Source: JAZDGL01 sp043806975 (GTDB lineage: Bacteria > Patescibacteriota > Minisyncoccia > CAYZDR01). From it: 11,294 bases of DNA. Under the pieces are notes generated by a model. It was not told the DNA's origin, did no database searches, and was given only the letters and a program-made list of their open reading frames with translations. The DNA lies in the NCBI GenBank assembly GCA_043806975.1, contig JAZDGL010000074.1, forward strand, positions 1-11,294. Reading direction: 5' to 3'. The position numbers and the translations under genes were made by a program. Below, in pieces: positions 5,558 to 11,294 of the stretch (position 1 is its first letter; the number at the start of each line of letters is the position of its first letter).

Positions 5558-5575
5558 TGTAGGAGTTCCCACAAA
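5541..5575. repeat. 8-bp inverted repeat over the HEPN/MNT promoter
   Basis: TTTGTGGG (5541-5548) and CCCACAAA (5568-5575) are perfect inverted arms 19 nt apart, and they straddle the -35 box. They could be an operator for autoregulation or a weak stem-loop ending the transcript of the gene at 5623-6771; there is no T-run in favour of a terminator. The rest of the 5523-5622 gap shows nothing else. Confidence 0.45.
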
Positions 5576-5622
5576 ACAATTATTTTAAAAATCCTTGCTT
5601 TATTTTTATGCGTTTCGCGTTG

Positions 5623-6771
5623 TTAAAATTCATTTCTAATTTCTATCTTTATGCTATTTGTGTTTCTCCCTGGGATTGTGCTGTTCCAAGGGGGGAAAAA
5701 GGAAATTTCGGCGGATTGGATTTCGGGGAGGCTTTCTAGATATTTTATCGCTTCCTGTTTTTCTAGCCCGATTAGCTGTTCTTTTTTTATAAAATCTTCG
5801 GGGAGTTTGAAAGTGAATAATCCTGTAAGCCGCGCCGAAACGGTTGATTTAGCATTTTCCCAATCGTTTTTTGCTTCTAAAATTCTTAAAGAATCAAGCT
5901 TGGCATTGATAAATTCTTCAGAATCTTTTTCAGTTTTATTTTTCAGGTCGGAAACTAGCAGGGAGCTAAAAATTTCCTCGTTAAAAGCGATTGCCGTAAT
6001 TCTTCCTTTCAATTTTAAGTTAAATTCCGATGTTTCCGTCTCCAATTGGATGTCGGAGCTGCTTTCTAAAATTTCTTCTTTTGACAAATCTTTAAAAATA
6101 ATTTTTGATGATTTTTCCAGTTCTTTTAAAATTTCTGTTCTGCCAAAATTGAAAAAGTCTGTTTGGCGGTCTTCTTGCGCTTTTTGAATATCTTCTTGCG
6201 TGAGGAGGTTTCCTTTATCCAACCCCCCTTTCATTGCTTCGGAGCTTTCGGCATAAACCAAGCTTTGCATAGAAGTAGAGAATTTAATAAAATTAAACTT
6301 TTGCGGAGGGATATTGCCTTTTGTCCCAGAATCTTTGGCGATAACTGCTATTTCTGTTTTTCCTTTTGCTGGGACAATTATTTCTTGGCTGGTTAAAAAA
6401 GTTATTCCGGCGTTTTTTTCTCCTTCTAACTGGCTTTCCACTAAAAGATATTGCTGGGTATCGCGATTATTAAAAATTGTTATTGTTCCGCTGGCTTTTT
6501 TAGAAATGTCTTTGACTTGAATGGATATTTTTTCGTAGGTTTTTTCAAATTCTTGCGCGACTAAAACTCCCGGAATTGTGGAATTAGCTAAGTCAATGTC
6601 GCTGGTTTGAGTGTCTATTGTTATTGTTTTTTCGGTTGATTTTTCTTGCAAAGACGGCTTTAAAGTGATTGTGGCTTTGGAAAAAGCAAAATAAAAAATA
6701 AACCCCGCCAAGGCTATGGTGATAATTATGATTAAACTTGAAAATTTTATAAAATTTTTTCTGCGGCGCAT
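5623..6771 (-). CDS. Membrane-anchored extracytoplasmic protein, CPR baseplate-J-like family
   Basis: A 382-residue protein with a basic start (MRRRKNFIKF), one membrane helix at about 11-31, and a long region predicted to lie outside the membrane. The outer part contains beta-rich stretches (ATITLKPS; KKASGTITIFNN at 91-102) and IIVPAKGKTEIAVIAKDSGT (131-150) followed by KGNIPP. This is the pattern of CPR proteins often labelled 'baseplate J/gp47-like'. A charged, helical stretch follows at about 190-300. There is no lipobox. Its job is unknown; a cell-envelope or secretion role is only a guess. It starts 11 nt after the dnaE stop and is the last gene of that operon. Family naming is from memory of sequence style. 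Confidence 0.65.
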   Translation of the reverse strand: MRRRKNFIKFSSLIIIITIALAGFIFYFAFSKATITLKPSLQEKSTEKTITIDTQTSDIDLANSTIPGVLVAQEFEKTYEKISIQVKDISKKASGTITIFNNRDTQQYLLVESQLEGEKNAGITFLTSQEIIVPAKGKTEIAVIAKDSGTKGNIPPQKFNFIKFSTSMQSLVYAESSEAMKGGLDKGNLLTQEDIQKAQEDRQTDFFNFGRTEILKELEKSSKIIFKDLSKEEILESSSDIQLETETSEFNLKLKGRITAIAFNEEIFSSLLVSDLKNKTEKDSEEFINAKLDSLRILEAKNDWENAKSTVSARLTGLFTFKLPEDFIKKEQLIGLEKQEAIKYLESLPEIQSAEISFFPPWNSTIPGRNTNSIKIEIRNEF

Positions 6772-6782
6772 AAAAATAATTT

Positions 6783-9700
6783 TTAGCTCATTTCAATTAT
6801 ATCACTTCCGATTGTTTCTTTCAAAGTGTTGATAAAGGCGAGGCTGTGTTTAACTTTATAAGGCGTTGCAAGATTGTTAAACGAATCTCCGCTGGGAATT
6901 TGAATGATAATTTGGGATTGACCTTTTTCTTGGGTTTTAAGCAGGTTTTCAATTTTTTTAAGCGAGTGGATGCAGTTGCTGTTTTTAATTTTTATGGTAA
7001 TAAGACTTGCGTTCTCTTGCGGATCTTTTATGCTGTCGGTTGCATTTTCTGTAGATAATTCAGATAAATTTTTTGCAGTATTTAAATTTTCTTTGTTTAT
7101 TTTTGGCGTATTTAATTCGGGGGTTGCTGTGGAGCTTGCTCCGTAATTTGCTCCGTAATTATCCGAATTTTTTTGTGAAGAATTTTCGGGCGCACTTTGC
7201 GAAGGCGGCTGTTTTTCTCTTTGGCGGAATAGGTTTAAATCTTCGGGAGTGATCAGCCGGGCTTTTTCGCAGAGGATCTTTTTTTCTCCGTCTTTGTCGT
7301 TGATTTTTCCGCGCGCGATCACAACTGCGTCTTGCGCCCAAACCGTTTCTGTCTCTTGGGCAATTTTAGGAAAGACCACCAGCTCAAATTTTCCATAAAA
7401 ATCTTCTAGAATTATAAAATACATCGGCTGACCGTTTTTAGTGATAATTTTTTGCACTTTTTGAATAATTCCTCCGACTGTAATCATTGATCCGTTTGCG
7501 ATTTCAGGAAATTTTTTAAATGAAACGGTTTTTTTTTCAAGAAAATTTTTGTATTCTCCAAGCGGATGTTCTGAAAGATAAAATCCCAGCAGTTCTTTTT
7601 CCCATAAAAGTCGCTCTTTTTTTGGCGCTGGCTCGGCAGGATCAAATTTTATTTGGGCTTTTACGGAAGAAATGTTTGCAAAAGAGTCAAAAAGATTTCG
7701 CTGCCCAACTTCTTTAATTTTGTGGATTTCCTTTAAAAACCCTAAGATTTTCTCTATGTTGGAAAGAATTTTATTCCTTTCCTCCAAACAGTCCAATGCT
7801 CCTGATTTCGCAAGACTTTCTAAAGATTTTTTATTTAAGTCTTTTGTATGGACTCTTTCCAGTAAATCGGAAAGCGATTTATATTCTCCGTTTGCGAGCC
7901 GTTCTTTTACGATTTCTCCAACTACATTTTCGCCGACATTTTTTATCGCTGAAAGTCCAAAGCGAATGGCTTCTTTTCCGTCATTTTCTACAATTCTAAA
8001 ATTTCCAAAGCTTTCGTTGATGCTAGGCGGCAAAACCTCTATTCCCATTTGTTTGCACTCCGAAATTTCTATTGTGATGCGGTCTAAGTTGTCGCGGTCG
8101 CTTGCTAAAAGCGCCGCCATAAATTCTGCCGGGTAATTAGCCTTTAAATAGGCTGTTTGATAGCCGATTAAAGCATAGCAAGCGGCATGGCTGCGGTTAA
8201 ATCCGTATTCGGCAAATTTTGCCATATCATCAAATGTTTCCTGGGCAATTTTTTTGGGGATATTATTTTTTTCGCATCCTTCCACGAATTTTGATCCCAT
8301 TTTTTCCATCATTTCTGCGATTTTCTTTCCCATTGCCTTCCTTAATGTATCTGATTCTCCTCCTGTGAACCCAGCCATATCCTTGGAAAGCTGCATAACT
8401 TGTTCCTGATATACGATCACCCCGTAAGTGCTTTTTAGGGCGTTTTCCATAGAGGGATGCCGATAGGCGATTTTTTTCTGACCGTTTTTGCGGGCGATAA
8501 ATTCATCAACCATTCCTGAATTAAGCGGACCGGGGCGGTAAAGCGCCACCATAGAAATTAAGTCCTCAAAACATCCAGGTTTCAACATTTTTAGATATTT
8601 TTTCATTCCTGATGATTCAAACTGGAACACTCCTGTCGTTTCTCCTCTGTGGAAAAGTTTGAAAGTTTTTACATCATTAAAAGGGATTTTTTCTAAGGCG
8701 ATTTCGGGATTTTTTTCTTGTCGAATGATTTCTAGCGCCTTTTCTATAATGGTAAGGTTTGCTAGTCCCAAAAAGTCCATTTTCAAAAGCCCGATGCTTT
8801 CAATATGTTTCATTGAATATTGCGTAACAATAGTGCGATCGTCTTGGCTGGCAAATTGGCGGGGGACATGGTTATCTATATTATCCGGGGTGATTACTAC
8901 TCCGCAGGCGTGAGTGGAAGAGTGGCGGGCAACTCCTTCCAGTTTTTTTGCGCTATCCAAGAGTTTTTTAGCTGCTTGGTCGGTATTGTATAAATTTTTC
9001 AAGTCTTGCGTGCCTTCTATGGCTTCTTTGAGTTTCATCCCGGAGGGGATCATTTTGGAGATTTTATCGCAAAATTGGTAGGGGTACCCCAGCGCGCGTC
9101 CAGAATCGCGAACGGATCCGCGCGCCGCCATTGTTCCGAAAGTGATAATTTGCGCTACGCGGTCGTCGCCATATTTTTTGCGAGTATATTCAATCACTTC
9201 ATCGCGGCGGTTGTCGGCAAAATCCAAGTCAATATCGGGCATACTGATTCTGTCGGGATTCAAAAACCGCTCAAAAAGAAGATTGTATTCCAGGGGGTCT
9301 AAATCAGTGATGTTTAATAAATATGCGACAATGCTTCCCGCCGCTGAGCCTCTTCCTGGCCCGACAATAATTCCGCTTTGCTTTGCCCAGTTAGTATAAT
9401 CTTCTACGATTAAAAAATAAGAGGCGAACCCCATTTTTTTAATTGTAGAAAGCTCAAAATCAAGGCGGTCTGTGATTTCTTTGCGATTTTTTTCCGAAGG
9501 ATATTTTTTATCAATGTTTTTTAGACAAAGTTCTTTCACGACATCATCGGCTGTGGATAACTCGCATTGCAATTTTTCTTTATATAACCTGACATCAACT
9601 TCTGGCAAAAAATTTTCTTTAAAATTTAATTCAACGGCGCACATTTCGGCGATTTTTTGGGTATTTTCAATTGCCTCAGGGGTATCTTTAAAAAATTCCG

Positions 9701-10454
9701 CCATTTCTTCCGGGCTTTTCATTGAATAATCTTCGCCGAGCATAGAAAGGCGGTTGGTGTCGGAAACTTGTTTGTTTGTTTGAATACAAAGGAGAATATC
9801 TTGGGCGGTATTGTCGTCTTTGCGGACATAGTGGATGTCGTTGGCGGCGACGACGGGGATGCCCAATTTTTTCCCCATTTTAATAAGATGTTCGTTGATT
9901 TCATTCTGCCCTGGCAATGTTGGATGCGCTTCCAGCTCCAAGAAAAAACATCCTGGCGCAAAAATTTGTTTGTATTGCAATGCGGCTTCTTCCGCTTGAT
10001 TATATTCTTTTGCAAGTATCTTTCGGGAAATTTCTCCCGCTAAACAGGCAGAAGTTCCGATAAGCCCTTCTGCGTGATTTTTTAGCAGGTCTTTGTCAAT
10101 CCTTGGTTTGTGGTAAAATCCTTCCAAATGAGCTTTGCTGGTGAGTTTAATTAGATTTCTATATCCAAAATTATTTTTTGCAAGCAGCAGCAGGTGGTTT
10201 CTCTTTTCGTCAATTTTTGGCGTTTTATTGTGCATTCCATTTGGCGCGACATAAACTTCTACGCCAAGAATTGGTTTAATACCTTTTTTCTGCGCTTTTT
10301 GATAAAATTCAACAATTCCATACATTGATCCGTGGTCGGTGAGCGCTAAACTTTCCATTTTTAACTCAACGCAGCGATCAATTAAGTCGTCTATTTTTGC
10401 AAGTCCGTCTAACAGGGAATAATGCGAATGAGTGTGGATATGGGTAAATTTCAT
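6783..10454 (-). CDS. dnaE: DNA polymerase III subunit alpha
   Basis: Replicative C-family polymerase, 1223 residues (E. coli DnaE is 1160). The N-terminal PHP domain (about 1-280) keeps a complete metal-ligand set: H7, H9, D16, H41, E66, H87, C137, D206 and H208. The palm has the catalytic aspartates D407 and D409 in MPDIDLDF and D560 in KMDFLGL; GPGRGSAAGS (365-374) is the nucleotide-binding loop. A clamp-binding motif QRNLF lies at 918-922, near the E. coli QADMF position. The OB-fold spans about 988-1065 (ITVGGIIQKV to ARLITP). A Ser/Asn/Thr-rich linker (about 1080-1148) leads to a small C-terminal domain (1149-1223), probably for contact with other replisome parts. It follows the 195-residue gene by 9 nt and is co-transcribed with it. 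All catalytic motifs are intact. Confidence 0.98.
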   Translation of the reverse strand: MKFTHIHTHSHYSLLDGLAKIDDLIDRCVELKMESLALTDHGSMYGIVEFYQKAQKKGIKPILGVEVYVAPNGMHNKTPKIDEKRNHLLLLAKNNFGYRNLIKLTSKAHLEGFYHKPRIDKDLLKNHAEGLIGTSACLAGEISRKILAKEYNQAEEAALQYKQIFAPGCFFLELEAHPTLPGQNEINEHLIKMGKKLGIPVVAANDIHYVRKDDNTAQDILLCIQTNKQVSDTNRLSMLGEDYSMKSPEEMAEFFKDTPEAIENTQKIAEMCAVELNFKENFLPEVDVRLYKEKLQCELSTADDVVKELCLKNIDKKYPSEKNRKEITDRLDFELSTIKKMGFASYFLIVEDYTNWAKQSGIIVGPGRGSAAGSIVAYLLNITDLDPLEYNLLFERFLNPDRISMPDIDLDFADNRRDEVIEYTRKKYGDDRVAQIITFGTMAARGSVRDSGRALGYPYQFCDKISKMIPSGMKLKEAIEGTQDLKNLYNTDQAAKKLLDSAKKLEGVARHSSTHACGVVITPDNIDNHVPRQFASQDDRTIVTQYSMKHIESIGLLKMDFLGLANLTIIEKALEIIRQEKNPEIALEKIPFNDVKTFKLFHRGETTGVFQFESSGMKKYLKMLKPGCFEDLISMVALYRPGPLNSGMVDEFIARKNGQKKIAYRHPSMENALKSTYGVIVYQEQVMQLSKDMAGFTGGESDTLRKAMGKKIAEMMEKMGSKFVEGCEKNNIPKKIAQETFDDMAKFAEYGFNRSHAACYALIGYQTAYLKANYPAEFMAALLASDRDNLDRITIEISECKQMGIEVLPPSINESFGNFRIVENDGKEAIRFGLSAIKNVGENVVGEIVKERLANGEYKSLSDLLERVHTKDLNKKSLESLAKSGALDCLEERNKILSNIEKILGFLKEIHKIKEVGQRNLFDSFANISSVKAQIKFDPAEPAPKKERLLWEKELLGFYLSEHPLGEYKNFLEKKTVSFKKFPEIANGSMITVGGIIQKVQKIITKNGQPMYFIILEDFYGKFELVVFPKIAQETETVWAQDAVVIARGKINDKDGEKKILCEKARLITPEDLNLFRQREKQPPSQSAPENSSQKNSDNYGANYGASSTATPELNTPKINKENLNTAKNLSELSTENATDSIKDPQENASLITIKIKNSNCIHSLKKIENLLKTQEKGQSQIIIQIPSGDSFNNLATPYKVKHSLAFINTLKETIGSDIIEMS

Positions 10455-10463
10455 AGGAAATTT

Positions 10464-11051
10464 TTAATTTCTGGTTTTAAAGTATTTGATTGCCGCTATC
10501 AAAATATATCCTGCTAAAATAATTAGTCCTGCGGGGACCACGATCTTAAATGTAATAAATCGCACAAAATTTACCGCTGATAAAGTGATTTTTTCCCCAA
10601 GTGATGTTTCGGATAAAAATAGCGTGCCAAAGCAAAATCCAGCAAAATAAAAAAACCATTTTTTCACGGTTCCTTGATAAATTGAATTTATTTTATGGGC
10701 AATTTTTTTAAAAAATCCTGAATTTCCGCCTAATTTTTCCAATTCTGAAATTGCGCCGTGGATATTTTTAATTATTTCTTTTGTGTCCTCTGCTGAAATA
10801 TCAAAACCGGGGTGGCTGATAATTTTTTTAAACATTGCATTGGCGCGCTCAATTTTTTCCGAATTTTTAAAAATATGTTTTGCTTTTTGATATTGTTTTA
10901 GAACATCTTTGCCTAAAAATCCTTTTTCGCAAAGCGCTTGCGAAAAAATTTTTTCAGTTTCAATGATTGCCATTTTATAGCCGGAAACCGTGCCTTCATC
11001 TAGCGCGGCTTCTACAAACGACCAATTTAGATTTTGTGTTTGTTTTTGCAT
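10464..11051 (-). CDS. Protein with two C-terminal membrane helices, unknown function
   Basis: A 195-residue protein. Residues 1-130 look soluble, helical and Lys/Glu-rich (TEKIFSQAL, GKDVLKQYQKAKHIF, HGAISELEKLGG). Hydrophobic segments follow at about 131-148 and 164-187, and the end is basic (KYFKTRN). I do not recognise the family. It is the first gene of the operon with dnaE, ending 9 nt before it, and its upstream region holds the nested palindrome at 11082-11182. The ATG at 11051 is the natural start; no clear Shine-Dalgarno precedes it. Confidence 0.8.
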   Translation of the reverse strand: MQKQTQNLNWSFVEAALDEGTVSGYKMAIIETEKIFSQALCEKGFLGKDVLKQYQKAKHIFKNSEKIERANAMFKKIISHPGFDISAEDTKEIIKNIHGAISELEKLGGNSGFFKKIAHKINSIYQGTVKKWFFYFAGFCFGTLFLSETSLGEKITLSAVNFVRFITFKIVVPAGLIILAGYILIAAIKYFKTRN

Positions 11052-11081
11052 GTATTTATTTTTATGGATTAAATCATTGTG

Positions 11082-11182
11082 GCAAAATAAATTCCACGCT
11101 TTTCTCCCTTTGAAAAGGGAGATTTCTGCCCAAGGCGGTCTGCCTTGGGCAGAAAGAGGGATTTTAAAATAATTTATTTTGC
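11082..11182. repeat. Nested palindromic element (three inverted repeats in 101 bp)
   Basis: Outer arms GCAAAATAAATT (11082-11093) and AATTTATTTTGC (11171-11182) are perfect 12-bp inverted repeats. Inside are two side-by-side hairpins: TCTCCCTT / AAGGGAGA (11103-11110, 11115-11122, loop TGAA), and a perfect 14-bp stem (11123-11136 with 11142-11155) built around CTGCCCAAGGC with a 5-nt loop GGTCT. Neither is followed by a clean T-run. This fits a small non-coding mobile repeat (REP- or MITE-like) or a structured leader of the dnaE operon. Confidence 0.88.
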
Positions 11183-11196
11183 GGTCAACTCTGTTT

Positions 11197-11202
11197 ATTA
11201 TA
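11197..11202 (-). promoter_or_regulatory. Possible -10 box of the dnaE operon
   Basis: A perfect TATAAT on the minus strand about 145 nt before the ATG at 11051. The -35 at the right spacing (TTTCAC, 11225-11220) is poor. If used, the transcript's leader would contain the whole palindromic element. Confidence 0.35.
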
Positions 11203-11230
11203 TACTAGATGCGGGGCAAGTGAAATCTTG

Positions 11231-11248
11231 ACATATAGCAAGATATGT
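11231..11248. repeat. 18-bp palindrome, operator-like
   Basis: ACATAT and ATATGT flank a 6-nt centre; the flanking ATCTTG (11225-11230) and CAAGAT (11239-11244) form an overlapping second inverted repeat. It lies between the two divergent -10 boxes, where a regulator would be expected to bind. Confidence 0.4.
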
Positions 11249-11260
11249 TTTTCGTTTAGT

Positions 11261-11282
11261 TTTTTGGATAATTTTTGGATAA
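11261..11282 (+). repeat. Tandem 11-bp direct repeat
   Basis: TTTTTGGATAA occurs twice without a gap (11261-11271 and 11272-11282). The period is about one helical turn, and the repeat overlaps the -35 region of the plus-strand promoter. Confidence 0.8.
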
Positions 11283-11292
11283 GCGGTATAAT
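11264..11292 (+). promoter_or_regulatory. Promoter for a divergent gene beyond the right edge
   Basis: -35 TTGGAT (11264-11269), 17-nt spacer, perfect -10 TATAAT (11287-11292), two bases before the window ends. By analogy with the thrS and HEPN promoters, a start codon may lie within about ten bases past the edge. Confidence 0.55.
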
Positions 11293-11294
11293 TA

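Noticed and set aside
5651..6187. 178-codon plus-strand frame opposite the membrane-anchored protein
   Set aside because: Antisense shadow; the minus-strand frame has a membrane anchor, family-like features and operon spacing.
7672..8136. 154-codon plus-strand frame opposite dnaE
   Set aside because: It is antisense to the conserved polymerase, has no start signal and an unremarkable Ser/Phe-rich composition typical of antisense reading of A+T-rich genes.
11103..11155. The two hairpins as an intrinsic terminator
   Set aside because: No T-run follows either stem on either strand, and no gene ends next to them; the nearest gene begins there.

Overview
The window looks like a low-G+C genome of a Candidate Phyla Radiation (Patescibacteria, probably Parcubacteria-like) bacterium. 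Evidence: A+T-rich genes packed head to tail on one strand with gaps of 1 to 11 nt, several small membrane proteins of a kind common in that group (DUF5671), a baseplate-J-like membrane-anchored protein typical of CPR genomes, few Shine-Dalgarno sequences, and promoters whose -10 box sits directly before the start codon. The taxonomic call is inference; there is no rRNA here. Every convincing gene is on the minus strand, so transcription runs from high to low coordinates.

Right part (11294 down to 5623): a leader with nested palindromes (11082-11182) precedes an operon of a two-TM protein of unknown function (10464-11051), dnaE encoding the replicative DNA polymerase III alpha subunit (6783-10454), and a membrane-anchored extracytoplasmic protein (5623-6771). 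A plus-strand promoter at the very edge (11264-11292) points to a divergent gene outside the window.

Middle (5522 down to 2460): a HEPN/MNT nucleotidyltransferase pair (toxin-antitoxin-like, overlapping by 16 nt) with its own promoter, then thrS (threonyl-tRNA synthetase without the TGS domain) with its own promoter, then a DUF5671-like membrane protein.

Left part (2460 down to 1): the notable region. Read along the minus strand it goes: intact thrS, DUF5671-like gene, first 59 or 60 codons of a DUF5671 gene, about 735 bp of higher-G+C DNA with an Imm11 (DUF1629)-type immunity gene, last ~135 codons of a second thrS (with a frameshift), two small membrane-protein genes, and a DUF5671 gene that runs intact to the window edge. 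Both ends of the host locus are thus repeated in direct orientation, each extra copy being cut exactly where the foreign DNA begins, while the genes between them differ (one gene versus two). This is the layout expected from single-crossover integration of a circle carrying an internal piece of a related strain's thrS-DUF5671 locus. It is equally the layout produced when an assembler, or chimeric amplification, joins two strain haplotypes through an unrelated fragment. The sequence alone cannot decide between these.

No tRNA, rRNA, CRISPR array or transposase was found.
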